From: Arthrobacter sp. ISL-48
Lineage (GTDB): Bacteria; Actinomycetota; Actinomycetes; Actinomycetales; Micrococcaceae
Reading direction: 5' to 3'
DNA length: 64,000 bases
Assembly: GCF_018613805.1 (NCBI RefSeq)
Contig: NZ_JAGGPL010000018.1
Span: forward strand, 62,001-126,000
Part shown: positions 1 through 8,983 of the stretch, piece after piece
Position numbering within the stretch: the stretch's first letter is position 1
Layout of the letters: each line of letters starts with the position of its first letter
Program-made: the position numbers and the translations under genes
Notes under the pieces: generated by a model
What the model saw: the letters and a program-made list of their open reading frames with translations, nothing else
The model's database searches: none
What the model was told of the DNA's origin: nothing

Positions 1-1
1 G

Positions 2-685
2 GAAACAGATTCCGACGGCGACGTGCCCGCCCCGGATTTCGTGCTGCGGTTCGCAGCTTTGATGCACGACGTCGGCAAGCCGGCAACGCGCCGTTTTGAA
101 CCGGGCGGCGCCGTCAGCTTCCGCCACCACGACATGGTGGGATCCAAGCTCACGGCGAAACGGATGAAGGCCCTGCGCTTCGACAACGACACTATCAAGG
201 CAGTGGCCCGCCTGGTGGAGCTGCACATGCGGTTCTACGGCTACGGAGAGGCCGGCTGGAGTGACTCGGCCGTCCGCCGCTACGTCACTGACGCCGGCCC
301 GCTGCTTGAACGGCTGCATCTGCTGACACGCTCGGACGTCACCACACGCAACCAGCGGAAGGCCGAAAGGCTCGCTTTTGCCTACGATGACCTTGAAGCC
401 CGGATTGCGGCCCTGCGGGAGCAGGAGTCCCTGGACGCCGTCCGTCCGGATCTTGACGGCGCCCAGATCATGGCCATCCTGGGCATCAAACCGGGACCCG
501 TCGTAGGCCGGGCTTATAAGTTCCTGCTCGACGAACGGATGGAATACGGTCCCTTGCAGCCGGATGACGCGAGGTCCAGGCTGCTTCGCTGGTGGGCGGA
601 GCAGCCCGAATCAGCGCCTCCGGTGCCGGAGGCGGACAAGTCCCCTGCCGGCGTCGAACTTTCCCCCAAAGAGGAGTCCAAGTGA
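2..685 (+). CDS. cca: CCA tRNA nucleotidyltransferase, C-terminal part (5' end outside window)
   Basis: The reading frame is open from base 2, so only the last 227 or so residues are present. CCA-adding enzymes build or repair the 3' CCA end of tRNA from CTP and ATP. The visible part holds an HD-type domain (MHDVGKP, then FRHHD, then the conserved HMRFY stretch) and the helical body and tail that bind tRNA. The catalytic head with its nucleotidyltransferase signature lies upstream of the window. The first GTG at base 23 is internal: the HD domain would be cut short there. The stop overlaps the GTG start of the phosphatase gene (GTGA), so the two are co-transcribed. Family assignment rests on recognising the actinobacterial PcnB-like C-terminal half; another HD-domain polymerase of the same superfamily is the only real alternative. 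Confidence 0.85.
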   Translation, partial: ETDSDGDVPAPDFVLRFAALMHDVGKPATRRFEPGGAVSFRHHDMVGSKLTAKRMKALRFDNDTIKAVARLVELHMRFYGYGEAGWSDSAVRRYVTDAGPLLERLHLLTRSDVTTRNQRKAERLAFAYDDLEARIAALREQESLDAVRPDLDGAQIMAILGIKPGPVVGRAYKFLLDERMEYGPLQPDDARSRLLRWWAEQPESAPPVPEADKSPAGVELSPKEESK

Positions 686-1266
686 ACGTTCCGATGATGA
701 CGCCCCGTCCTCAGCTCTGGATTTTGCGCCACGGTGAGACCGAATGGTCGAAGAGCGGACAATACACAGGCCTCACGGACCTGCCCCTGACCGTGGAGGG
801 CGAGCAGCAGGCAGTGGAGGCACGGAAGGTCCTGGATTCCGTTGACTTCGATCTGGTGCTGACGTCTCCCCTGCGCCGGGCCCGCCGCACGGCAGAACTG
901 GCAGGCTTCCCTGACGCCCAGCATGAGCCCCTCGCCGTGGAATGGAACTACGGCGACTACGAGGGCATCAGCTCGGACCTGATCCGCAAAGACAACCCGG
1001 ACTACCTGATCTGGACGCATGGCGTGCCCAACGGCGAAACCCTGGACGAGGTGGCTGCCCGCGCGGACAAGATCGTGGCACGGGTGCTCGAATCAGGGTT
1101 AGACAACGTGCTCATTGTGGCCCACGGACATTTCTCCAGGATTCTCACCGCGCGCTGGCTCGAGCTCCCGCCCGGCGAAGGCCGGCACTTCATCCTGGGA
1201 ACGGCTAAGGTGTGCACCCTTGGCTGGGATAAAAAGACTCCGGCCATTGTCCGATGGGGACTATAA
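682..1266 (+). CDS. Histidine phosphatase (phosphoglycerate mutase-like)
   Basis: A 194-residue cytoplasmic protein with the phosphohistidine signature RHGETEW near residues 15-21, SPLRRARRTAEL around residue 58, the acid-base region NYGDYEG, and the second catalytic histidine in VAHGHFSR. The family removes phosphate from small metabolites or protein phosphohistidine; the substrate cannot be read from sequence. The GTG at 682 is chosen because it overlaps the upstream stop by four bases and gives a normal family length. An in-frame ATG upstream would put about 90 bases inside the upstream gene and add a meaningless N-terminal tail. Translational coupling to the tRNA nucleotidyltransferase is likely. 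Confidence 0.85.
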   Translation: MNVPMMTPRPQLWILRHGETEWSKSGQYTGLTDLPLTVEGEQQAVEARKVLDSVDFDLVLTSPLRRARRTAELAGFPDAQHEPLAVEWNYGDYEGISSDLIRKDNPDYLIWTHGVPNGETLDEVAARADKIVARVLESGLDNVLIVAHGHFSRILTARWLELPPGEGRHFILGTAKVCTLGWDKKTPAIVRWGL

Positions 1267-1433
1267 AAGCCGTATTTACAATCTTTCTTGAAATCTTTGC
1301 GGATTAAGTGGCGAACTGCTGTATTCGTAGTGTAATTTTATTTCTGACCCCAGAGCGGATTGCCGGGGTCACGGCGCACGTTGCCTGGCGAGTCAGCCCG
1401 AGCAGCGGCAGAGCGGAAAAGGAGGTTGGGAAA

Positions 1434-1529
1434 ATGATTACTTTGACTAGCGGATGGAAGATGACCATCGCCGCGTTCCCGGCCCCTGTCGCTCATGCAC
1501 GCCGTCTTGACCGACGAACTGACTCCTAG
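1434..1529 (+). CDS. Possible 31-residue peptide behind a strong ribosome binding site
   Basis: ATG at 1434 is preceded by AAAAGGAGG (1417-1425), about the best ribosome binding site in this part of the window, at workable spacing. The 31-residue product starts MITLTSGWKM, is slightly basic and has no recognisable domain or clear membrane segment. The same frame is open upstream to 1308, but only the ATG at 1434 has a proper binding site. It may be a real small protein, a leader peptide, or chance. It is paired with a second small frame at 1914 with the same kind of site. Confidence 0.35.
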   Translation: MITLTSGWKMTIAAFPAPVAHARRLDRRTDS

Positions 1530-1913
1530 GACTCTGCGCTCCTGGTGCCCGGCACCAGTGCAGCGATAGCAGTTCAGTAGCCGCCCCGTCAGTGGGTGGC
1601 TGAAGGTCAGCGTCCGTCCATGCGGAACCCTTTGCGCAGCATCCCATAGTTCGGAACCAGCTTCTTGTTGGGTCTGCCGTGCAATTGCCTCAGGCGCCGC
1701 AATTTCGCTTTTGCGAAATCACCACTAATCAAGCCGGGCATTTCTTTGTCCAAATTTACGCCCGATATTGTCGCGACTTTAGACGGCTCTATTTGTCATG
1801 CCCATTTCCATTCCCGGATGTTCAAGGAAACGATGACCGCCTCAAATGCCGCAACATCCCGCTCCCAGCCTGTCACCCGGGCTGCCCGAAACCCGCGGAA
1901 GGAGGTGACTAAG

Positions 1914-2057
1914 ATGATCAAGAAGATCCAGGAAATGCTGTTTTCCGGCCGCAAGCCAGTCCGTGACAGCCCCCGAAAATTCAATGGGGAACTGCTGGAC
2001 GGGCATCGTGAGGACGCCTACCTACTGTTGCACCAGCAAATACGTGGCCTGAGCTGA
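1914..2057 (+). CDS. Possible 47-residue small protein
   Basis: ATG at 1914 follows GGAAGGAGGTGACTAAG, an extended Shine-Dalgarno match with ideal spacing. The product starts MIKKIQEMLFSGRKP, has a lysine/arginine-rich first half and an acidic-to-hydrophobic second half ending LLLHQQIRGLS. No known family was recognised. An upstream in-frame ATG at 1833 (after AAGGAAACG) would give 74 residues, but its site is weaker. A terminator-like hairpin lies about 65 bases downstream, as expected of a short transcript ending here. Confidence 0.45.
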   Translation: MIKKIQEMLFSGRKPVRDSPRKFNGELLDGHREDAYLLLHQQIRGLS

Positions 2058-2120
2058 TCCAACAGTCCCTCTTCGTTCGCCTAGGAGGATCTGTTGGCCC
2101 ACCTCGCCACCAATCCGCAA

Positions 2121-2148
2121 GGAGCCCACGCGGCGACGCGTGGGCTCC
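2121..2148. terminator. Terminator-like hairpin upstream of the GT87 gene
   Basis: Perfect 12-bp inverted repeat GGAGCCCACGCG / CGCGTGGGCTCC around a GCGA tetraloop, followed by CCCGTTT. It lies after the 47-codon frame and 30 bases before the next start codon, so it separates the small-peptide region from the following operon. Confidence 0.7.
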
Positions 2149-2179
2149 CCCGTTTAAGCACACCGGTAAGCTCGAGAGC

Positions 2180-3646
2180 ATGCAGGAGACTAAACCGCCG
2201 GTGCACCGACGACGCGCCCGCCTGGTTGTTCCAAGCCGCAGCGACCTGCTGCTGAGGAACTTCACGGAACTGGTCGGCGGCCCCATGGGTGCACGGTCGG
2301 CCCCCGGAATTGTCTCGCCCGGCGTGTTCACAGTGGAACGCGCGCTGATCATCCTGACGGTCCTGGCCGCACTGGCCGGCATCGTCATCAAAGGCTACTG
2401 CCGCGTCAATGGCTGGGAGTCCCCTGGCCAGTTCTACGCCACGTGCTACTCCGACTTCCCCGAACTGTTCCGCAACAGGGGCTTGGGAGAAGGCACGTTC
2501 CCGTTCCTCAGCCAGGGGAGCCTGTTTGAATACCCCGTCCTCATGGGGCTGATTGCCGGAGTCACCGCATTAATGGTCCCGGGAGATGGTGTCAGTAGCT
2601 CTCGAATCCTGGGATACTTCGACGTCAACGCCACGCTCATCGCCGCGGTCTGGATTGTTACGGTGCTGGCGACTGCACGGATGTCGCATCGCCGGCCATG
2701 GGATGCGGCGATGGTGGCACTGGCGCCCGGGATCGTCCTCGCCGGAACCATCAACTGGGACATGTGGGCGGTGGGCTTTCTCGCTTTGGGGATGTATTTC
2801 TTCTCCCGTGAGCGACTGGTGCTGGCAGGGCTACTCATTGGCCTGGGCACGGCCACCAAGCTCTATCCGGTCCTGATTTTCGGAGCCATCCTGCTGCTGT
2901 CCCTGCGCACAGGGCGGATCCGCGCATTCCTGGTGACTGCCGCGGCCGGCGCCGTTTCGTGGCTGGCCGTCAACGTGCCCATTGCGGTCCTGAATCCTTC
3001 CGGCTGGAAGTACTTCTACCAGTTCACCGAGGAGAGGCCGGCCGGATACAGTTCGATCTGGTTCGCCTATAACCTGGTGGCCGACAGGCTGCGGTGGAAG
3101 ATACTGGACCCGGACACTATCAACTCGTTCGCGCTGAACGCTTTTGTGGCGGCTTGCGTGGGAATCGGCCTCGTAGCCCTGACGGCTTCGCGGCGTCCCC
3201 GCCTTGCACAGCTCGTGTTCCTCATCGTGGCGGCATTCATCCTGACCAACAAGGTGTATTCGCCCCAGTTCGTGATCTGGCTGATTCCCCTTCTGGCACT
3301 GGCCAGGCCCCGATGGCGCGATTTCCTCATTTGGCAGGGCATTGAGGGCCTGCACTGGGCTGCCATTTGGATGTACCTGGGACAGGTGACCAGCGGCGGC
3401 CCGTCCCAGCACAATATAGACATGCCCTACTATGTCCTCGCCGTGGCGGCACACATGCTTGCAACGGCATATCTGATGCTGCGGGTGGTGTGGGACATTT
3501 ACGATCCCGGTTACGACCCCATCCGTCGGCATGACCTGGATGACCCCCACGGCGGTCCCTTCGATGGGGCGCCCGACAGGCTGCGGCTAAGTGTCCGGCG
3601 TCCTTTCGAGTCCGTAACGCCTTGGGGAGCGAAGGTCGATGCCTGA
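2180..3646 (+). CDS. Polytopic membrane glycosyltransferase, GT87/DUF2029-like
   Basis: A 488-residue protein with many hydrophobic segments: one near residues 53-73, then a run from about 115 to 430. Family features are the conserved NWD in the middle (GTINWDMWAVG), the TATKLYPVL motif and the late NKVYSPQFVIWLIPLL segment, both typical of polyprenol-phosphate-mannose-dependent mannosyltransferases of the GT-C fold. The likely role is transfer of a hexose to a cell-envelope glycolipid or polymer on the outer face of the membrane; the acceptor is unknown. The ribosome binding site before 2180 is weak, and an ATG at 2285 would still keep every membrane segment. The last 8 bases overlap the next gene. 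Confidence 0.75.
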   Translation: MQETKPPVHRRRARLVVPSRSDLLLRNFTELVGGPMGARSAPGIVSPGVFTVERALIILTVLAALAGIVIKGYCRVNGWESPGQFYATCYSDFPELFRNRGLGEGTFPFLSQGSLFEYPVLMGLIAGVTALMVPGDGVSSSRILGYFDVNATLIAAVWIVTVLATARMSHRRPWDAAMVALAPGIVLAGTINWDMWAVGFLALGMYFFSRERLVLAGLLIGLGTATKLYPVLIFGAILLLSLRTGRIRAFLVTAAAGAVSWLAVNVPIAVLNPSGWKYFYQFTEERPAGYSSIWFAYNLVADRLRWKILDPDTINSFALNAFVAACVGIGLVALTASRRPRLAQLVFLIVAAFILTNKVYSPQFVIWLIPLLALARPRWRDFLIWQGIEGLHWAAIWMYLGQVTSGGPSQHNIDMPYYVLAVAAHMLATAYLMLRVVWDIYDPGYDPIRRHDLDDPHGGPFDGAPDRLRLSVRRPFESVTPWGAKVDA

Positions 3647-5078
3647 CGTCGCCGTCGTCGGCTCCGGACCCAATGGACTGGCTGCTGCCGCAGTAATGGC
3701 CAGGGCAGGGCTGTCCGTAGAGGTGTACGAGGCGGCAGAGACGATGGGCGGCGGGACCCGCACGGCCGAGCTGATGCAGCCCGGGCACATCCACGACATC
3801 TGTTCGGCGGTCCATCCGATGGCCTTGGCTTCACCTTTCTTCCGCGCGTTCGAGTTGGCGCGACGGGTGGATCTGGTAGTGCCGGAGCTTTCCTTCGGGT
3901 CACCCCTGGATGGTGGCAGGGCGGCTCTTGCCTACCGGTCCCTGGACCGCACTGCCGCTGCCCTGGGGCGCGACGGGGATGCCTACCGCAAACTGATGGG
4001 CCCGCTGGTTCATCGCATCGACGGCGTCATGGATCTCACGCAACACCAGCTTCTGCGGTTTCCGGCAGACCCTGTTGCCGCAGTCCTCTTCGGGTTGCGG
4101 ACCCTTGAACAGGGCTCGCCGTTATGGAACGTACGCTTCCGCGAGGAACTGGCCCCTGCCTTGATTAGCGGCGTGGCCGCCCATGCCGTGTCGCATCTTC
4201 CGTCGCTGGCGGCCGCGGGGGCAGGGCTGATGCTGGGCGCGCTGGGCCATGCGGAAGGCTGGCCCATTCCCGTTGGCGGATCCGGCGCCATTGCAGCAGC
4301 GCTGGCTGAGGACATCAAGGCGCACCGCGGCGTGATTCACACCGGGGCGCCCGTGGAAAGCCTGCACGAACTGGGCAAACCGCGGGCCACCCTGCTTGAC
4401 GTCGCACCACGAGGATTACTCAGCATCGCAGGCCTCGAACTTCCGGGCAGGTATCGGCGGTCCCTCGAGGCCTTCCGCTACGGAAACGGCTCATGCAAGG
4501 TGGACTTCATCCTCTCCGCACCGGTCCCGTGGGCGAACCAGGAACTGGCAAAGGCCGGGACAGTGCACGTCGGCGGTACCCGCGCCGAGATAGCGCACGC
4601 GGAGAACGAGGTCACGGCCGGACGACACCCGGAGCGGCCCTATGTGTTGGTGGCACAGCCGTCGCCATTCGACAGCGGCCGTGCGCCTTCCGGACGCCAG
4701 ATCCTGTGGACATACTGCCATGTGCCGTCCGGATCAACGCTGGACATGGGAGAGGCCGTCACGGCGCAACTGGAGCGTTTCGCTCCCGGATTCCGCGACG
4801 TAGTAGTGCAGGCCCACGTCACCACTGCCGCGGAGCTGGCCCAGTACAACCGCAACTACGTCGGTGGTGACTTCAGCGCTGGTGTCATGGATGTGCGCGG
4901 CCTGCTCCAGAGGCCGGTCGTCTCGCCGGTTCCGTGGCGGACGCCCTTGCGTGGGGTCTACCTCTGTTCGTCTTCAACCCCGCCGGGACCCGGCGTCACA
5001 GGCATGCCGGGGTATCACGCGGCGAAGCATGCCCTCAAGGACATATTCGGGCTGCCAGTTCCCGGCCTTGGCCTCTAG
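3639..5078 (+). CDS. FAD-dependent oxidoreductase of the phytoene desaturase type
   Basis: A 479-residue flavoprotein. The N-terminal dinucleotide-binding motif is VVGSGPNGLAAAAVMARAG (residues 5-23), followed by the acidic end of strand two (VYEA) and the GGGTRT signature seen in carotenoid desaturases, isomerases and related amine oxidases. The C-terminal FAD motif is CSSSTPPGPGVTGMPGYHAA, a form of the GGWTxPGGG motif of the superfamily. No other carotenoid gene (crtB, crtE) is near, so a carotenoid role is not supported; many such proteins are general NAD(P)/FAD oxidoreductases. The start lies inside the GT87 gene (8-base overlap), so translation is coupled. Confidence 0.75.
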   Translation: MPDVAVVGSGPNGLAAAAVMARAGLSVEVYEAAETMGGGTRTAELMQPGHIHDICSAVHPMALASPFFRAFELARRVDLVVPELSFGSPLDGGRAALAYRSLDRTAAALGRDGDAYRKLMGPLVHRIDGVMDLTQHQLLRFPADPVAAVLFGLRTLEQGSPLWNVRFREELAPALISGVAAHAVSHLPSLAAAGAGLMLGALGHAEGWPIPVGGSGAIAAALAEDIKAHRGVIHTGAPVESLHELGKPRATLLDVAPRGLLSIAGLELPGRYRRSLEAFRYGNGSCKVDFILSAPVPWANQELAKAGTVHVGGTRAEIAHAENEVTAGRHPERPYVLVAQPSPFDSGRAPSGRQILWTYCHVPSGSTLDMGEAVTAQLERFAPGFRDVVVQAHVTTAAELAQYNRNYVGGDFSAGVMDVRGLLQRPVVSPVPWRTPLRGVYLCSSSTPPGPGVTGMPGYHAAKHALKDIFGLPVPGLGL

Positions 5079-5178
5079 GCAGCTCACCCCGTTGGATTCC
5101 GACCCCTGCGCGAGGGCCCTTGGGCCCCGGATTGGGCGTGACAGCAAGCGCATTCCAAAAAGGGGGCATAATGGCGCA

Positions 5179-7191
5179 GTGGGGAACTCCAAAAAACTGT
5201 CACTTGCCATAGTCGGACTCATTCTCGGCACCGGCCTGGTTGCCTGCGACGATGGCCGCGGGGGTGCCGAAAGCGCCGCCAAGCAACTTGCATCGGCGTT
5301 TTCCGCGCTCGATGTCGGATCCGTCGGCTTTGATGGCCGGGATTCCGCGGTTGCCAAGCAGCAGGTCCAGGACGTGTTCAAAGCCCTCGATCCGGACAAG
5401 CCGACCGTGGAGGCCGGCGACGTGACCCTTGATGGCGACACCGCCACGGCTCCGCTGAATTACACGTGGAAAATCGGGGCTGGTGAGTGGAAGTACACAG
5501 TCTCCGCCAAGTTCAAGAAATCCGGCGACAAGTGGCTGACGGTGTGGGACCCCACCAACCTGGTGCCCGGCCTGGCAGACAACGAAATCCTCAGCAAGGG
5601 CACCCAGGCGCCACAGCGCGCCGATATCCTGGGCGCAGGTGACGCAAAACTGGTGACCTACCGCCCCGTGGTTAATGTCGGCATCGACAAGCCCCGGCTC
5701 GGGACCGCCGACGCTGCCGCATCAGCCACCCAGCTCGCCAAACTCGTGGGTGTGGATCCGGCTGCCTACGTGCAGCAGGTGCAGGCGTCCGGCGCGGAAG
5801 CCTTCGTTTCCGCCCTCACATTGCGTGATGAGGGACGGACCATCACTGACCAGCAGATCGCTGCCATTCCGGGGGCACGGGGAATTCCCGATAACGTGCC
5901 GCTCGCGCCCAGCCGCACCTTCGCCCGGGCCGTACTCGGTTCTGTCGGGGAGGCCACAGCCGAACAGATTGATGCCTCGGGCGGCGCCCTGAGCCCAGGG
6001 GACGTGACCGGCATCGGCGGCCTGCAGCAGCAGTACGACGCCCAGCTTCGTGGCACCCCTGCCGTTGTCATCCGTGCCCAGCGGGCTGATCTCACTCGTG
6101 AAGAGATCCAAGGGGCGGCGACCGATCCCCGCAGGGTCGTCTTTCAAGTGGCGCCAACCCCGGGCACGCCCCTGAAAACCACTCTGGACCCGAATCTGCA
6201 GGCACTCGCGGAAAGTACTCTGGCCAATGTCGGTCCGGCATCCGCCATCGTCGCGATACGCCCCTCGAGCGGGGCCGTGCTTGCGGCGGCGTCGGGTCCC
6301 GGTAGCAACGGCTACAACACGGCCATGCTCGGCCAGCACGCTCCTGGATCCACGTTTAAGATGGTTGATTCACTCGCCATGCTGCGTAACGGAATGTCCC
6401 CGGATTCGAAGGTGGAATGCACGCCTACCCTTACCGTGGACGGCCGGACCTTCAAGAATGCGGAAGGCTATCCCACCTCTTCCTTGGGATCTGTGACCCT
6501 CCGGGATGCCTTCGCCCACTCCTGCAACACGGCGTTTATTTCACAGCGGGACAAGGTCGCCCAGAACCAACTCGAGGCCGCCGCCATGGCCATGGGCGTA
6601 GCCGTGGAAGCGCCCTCCCTGGGTGCGGCCGCGTTCTTGGGGTCAGTACCGGGCGCAGCCGAAGGCACCGAACACGCGGCTTCTATGATCGGCCAGGGCA
6701 AGATACTTCTCTCCCCGCTTGCGGCAGCCATTATGGCCGGTTCTGTGGCCAAGGGCTCCCCCGTTTCACCGCAGCTGGTCCTCAATCCGGGCGCAGGCGC
6801 TGCCGCGGCAGGGAAGACCGGCGACCCGACAGCAGGCGCTGCTTCGCCGTCGGCATCTGTTGCGCCGTCGCCGTCGTCCACCGTTACGCCGGAGGCACCG
6901 TCCAAGGCGTCGGACAAGCCGATCACCGCGGCGGAGGCTGCAGCACTGTCAGACATGATGCGTGCCGTTGTTACGTCAGGCCATGCGGGCTTCCTGTCCA
7001 GCGTTCCTGGTGCGCCTGTGGGGGCCAAGACCGGCACGGCGGAATTTGGCAACGACAACCCGCCCAAGACGCATGCCTGGATTGTGGCCGTGCACGGTGA
7101 CCTGGCGGTTGCTGTCTTCGTGGAGGATGGCGGCCTCGGAGCCACCACGTCCGGTCCGCTGCTCAAGCAGTTCCTCACCGCTGCGGGCTGA
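5179..7191 (+). CDS. Class B penicillin-binding protein, MecA-like, lipoprotein
   Basis: A 670-residue transpeptidase that cross-links peptidoglycan outside the membrane. The N-terminus carries a lipoprotein signal ending in GLVAC, then an NTF2-like MecA_N domain (about 30-145), a dimerisation domain, and the transpeptidase domain with all three motifs: STFK (nucleophile S391), SCN (S448) and KTGTAE (K617). A Pro/Ser/Ala-rich insert of about 60 residues (roughly 545-600) interrupts the domain before KTG. The start is odd: the ATG at 5171 with the GGGGG box reads only 13 codons in another frame, whereas the GTG at 5179 gives an intact signal peptide. Spacing from the GGGGG box to this GTG is long but usable. 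It could be PbpA-like in elongation or septation; the exact role is not determined. Confidence 0.85.
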   Translation: MGNSKKLSLAIVGLILGTGLVACDDGRGGAESAAKQLASAFSALDVGSVGFDGRDSAVAKQQVQDVFKALDPDKPTVEAGDVTLDGDTATAPLNYTWKIGAGEWKYTVSAKFKKSGDKWLTVWDPTNLVPGLADNEILSKGTQAPQRADILGAGDAKLVTYRPVVNVGIDKPRLGTADAAASATQLAKLVGVDPAAYVQQVQASGAEAFVSALTLRDEGRTITDQQIAAIPGARGIPDNVPLAPSRTFARAVLGSVGEATAEQIDASGGALSPGDVTGIGGLQQQYDAQLRGTPAVVIRAQRADLTREEIQGAATDPRRVVFQVAPTPGTPLKTTLDPNLQALAESTLANVGPASAIVAIRPSSGAVLAAASGPGSNGYNTAMLGQHAPGSTFKMVDSLAMLRNGMSPDSKVECTPTLTVDGRTFKNAEGYPTSSLGSVTLRDAFAHSCNTAFISQRDKVAQNQLEAAAMAMGVAVEAPSLGAAAFLGSVPGAAEGTEHAASMIGQGKILLSPLAAAIMAGSVAKGSPVSPQLVLNPGAGAAAAGKTGDPTAGAASPSASVAPSPSSTVTPEAPSKASDKPITAAEAAALSDMMRAVVTSGHAGFLSSVPGAPVGAKTGTAEFGNDNPPKTHAWIVAVHGDLAVAVFVEDGGLGATTSGPLLKQFLTAAG

Positions 7192-7236
7192 CACGCACGA
7201 ACTGCGGCGTGCTACGGCCGTGGGAAGATTGTTGGC

Positions 7237-8919
7237 GTGGCCCATATTGACGTCTCCGGCATCGACTACTTCCTCTCCGACGGTACCCAATTGCTCAACG
7301 GTGTGACTTTCAAGGTCCCGGACGGCACCAAAACGGCCCTTATCGGCCCCAACGGCACCGGCAAAACCACACTGTTCCGCATCATCTCCGGCGACCTTAC
7401 GCCGGACGAAGGCGCGATCGGCCGGTCCGGCAACATGGGCATCATGGGCCAGTTCGTGGGCCAGGTCAGGGATGACTCAACCGTCCGCGATCTCTTGGTG
7501 TCCGCCGCGCCACCGGCACTGGCGGCGGCTGCCCGCGAAGTTGACGAGTCTGAACTCGCCATGATGGAGCACGACGACGAACCCACCCAGATGCGGTACG
7601 CCCAGGCGGTCGTGGACTGGGGCGATGCAGGTGGCTACGACGTGGAGACCGTCTGGGACGAAGTGTGCATGGCCGCTCTGGGCGTGCCGTTTGACCGTGC
7701 GCAGCACCGCCCGGCGTCGAGCCTTTCCGGCGGCGAGCAGAAGCGGCTGGTCCTGGAGGCGCTGTTTGCCGGCCCCGACGAACTGCTGCTCCTGGACGAA
7801 CCGGACAACTATCTGGACGTTCCGGGCAAGCGCTGGCTGGAGGACAAGCTCAACGAGTCCAAGAAGACCGTGTTCTTCATCAGCCACGACCGCGAGTTGC
7901 TGAACAACGCCGCGGGACGCATCGTCACCCTGGAGCCCGGCATCAACGGGGCCGGTGCATGGGTCCACGGTGGCGGCTTTGGCTCCTACGTGGACGCCCG
8001 GGCCGACCGGAATGCCCGCTTCGAGGAACTCCGCAAGCGTTGGGACGAGGAGCACGTGAAGCTCAAGGAACTCGTCAACATGTACAAGAACAAGGCAGCG
8101 TTCCGCTCGGATATGGCCAACCGTTACCACGCGGCCCAGACCCGGCTGGCGAAATTCCTGGAGGCCGGCCCGCCGGAGGCTCTCCCGATTGAACAAAACG
8201 TACACATGCGGCTCAAGGGCGGCCGCACGGCCAAACGCGCCATCGTGGCCGAGAAGCTGGAGCTGACCGGGCTGATGAAGCCCTTCTCCACCGAGGTGTG
8301 GTTCGGTGACCGCGTGGGTGTGCTTGGTTCCAACGGCTCCGGCAAGAGCCACTTCCTGCGGCTGCTCGCCATGGGCGGCACGGATCCTGAACGGGAGCAC
8401 GTGCCCGTGTCCGACGTCGAGATCGCCGAGGTACCGCACGAAGGCACCGTGAAGCTCGGCGCCCGCATCCGGCCCGGCTTCTTTGCCCAGACCCACGTCC
8501 GGCCGGATCTCCTGGGCAAAACACTCCTGGAGATCCTTCACCGCGGAGACGAGCACCGTTCCGGGCTGGGCCGCGAAGCCGCCGCCGGGGCCCTGGACGG
8601 CTACGGCCTGGCCGGGCAGTCCGAGCAGAAGTACGAGTCCCTGTCTGGCGGTCAACAGGCCCGGTTCCAGATCCTCCTGCTGCAGCTGTCCGGAGCCACG
8701 CTGTTGCTGCTGGACGAGCCCACTGACAACCTCGACCTGCACTCGGCCGAGGCGCTGGAGAGGGCCATAGACCACTTCGAAGGAACGGTCCTTGCCGTCA
8801 CCCACGACCGCTGGTTTGCCCGGACGTTTGACCGCTTCCTCGTATTCGGATCCGACGGCCGCGTGTACGAATCCGCTGAGCCCGTGTGGGATGAGAAGAG
8901 GGTGGAGCGCGCCCGCTGA
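7237..8919 (+). CDS. ABC-F family ATPase (ribosome-associated)
   Basis: A 560-residue soluble protein with two ATP-binding cassettes and no membrane segment, which defines ABC-F. Cassette one has Walker A GPNGTGKTT (residues 37-45), signature LSGGEQKR and Walker B LLLLDEPDN; cassette two has Walker A GSNGSGKSH (about 364-372), signature LSGGQQAR and LLLLDEPTDN. The charged inter-domain linker lies at about 250-330. Family members act at the ribosomal E site as translation factors or antibiotic-protection proteins. Nothing nearby hints at resistance, so a housekeeping translation factor is the more likely role. Starts at GTG. Confidence 0.88.
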   Translation: MAHIDVSGIDYFLSDGTQLLNGVTFKVPDGTKTALIGPNGTGKTTLFRIISGDLTPDEGAIGRSGNMGIMGQFVGQVRDDSTVRDLLVSAAPPALAAAAREVDESELAMMEHDDEPTQMRYAQAVVDWGDAGGYDVETVWDEVCMAALGVPFDRAQHRPASSLSGGEQKRLVLEALFAGPDELLLLDEPDNYLDVPGKRWLEDKLNESKKTVFFISHDRELLNNAAGRIVTLEPGINGAGAWVHGGGFGSYVDARADRNARFEELRKRWDEEHVKLKELVNMYKNKAAFRSDMANRYHAAQTRLAKFLEAGPPEALPIEQNVHMRLKGGRTAKRAIVAEKLELTGLMKPFSTEVWFGDRVGVLGSNGSGKSHFLRLLAMGGTDPEREHVPVSDVEIAEVPHEGTVKLGARIRPGFFAQTHVRPDLLGKTLLEILHRGDEHRSGLGREAAAGALDGYGLAGQSEQKYESLSGGQQARFQILLLQLSGATLLLLDEPTDNLDLHSAEALERAIDHFEGTVLAVTHDRWFARTFDRFLVFGSDGRVYESAEPVWDEKRVERAR

Positions 8920-8956
8920 TCAGGACGCTCTCTCACATCCTGCGTGTTTTTCATGG

Positions 8957-8983
8957 ACCCTCTCTCACTGAGTGAGAGAGGGT
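8957..8983. repeat. Palindromic CTCTCTCAC repeat, with partial copies on each side
   Basis: ACCCTCTCTCACT and AGTGAGAGAGGGT form a 13-bp inverted repeat around a single base. Half-sites occur on either side: GCTCTCTCAC at 8927-8936 and GTGAGAGAGGGTT at 9004-9016. As RNA it would fold into a strong hairpin behind the ABC-F gene, but there is no T-run. The extra half-copies point to an intergenic repeat family or a multi-site operator rather than a plain terminator. Confidence 0.7.

Larger units (their letters stand above)
1267..2179. other. Long AT-richer gap holding two small-peptide candidates
   Basis: About 910 bases without a normal-sized gene, poorer in GC than the flanks, especially near 1270-1345 and 1690-1800. 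Bases 1346-1351 and 1365-1370 form a GACCCC/GGGGTC inverted repeat that may end the phosphatase transcript. Two reading frames of 31 and 47 codons each sit behind a strong Shine-Dalgarno sequence and are listed separately. A terminator-like hairpin closes the region. No RNA gene was recognised. Confidence 0.6.

Noticed and set aside
2094..2250. Small frame starting at TTG 2094 behind AGGAGG
   Set aside because: It would be translated through the terminator hairpin at 2121-2148 and into the GT87 gene in another frame; no support beyond the binding site.
3639..5078. Carotenoid pathway gene
   Set aside because: The protein is of the desaturase-like FAD fold, but no other carotenoid gene is present, so a specific carotenoid role is not claimed.
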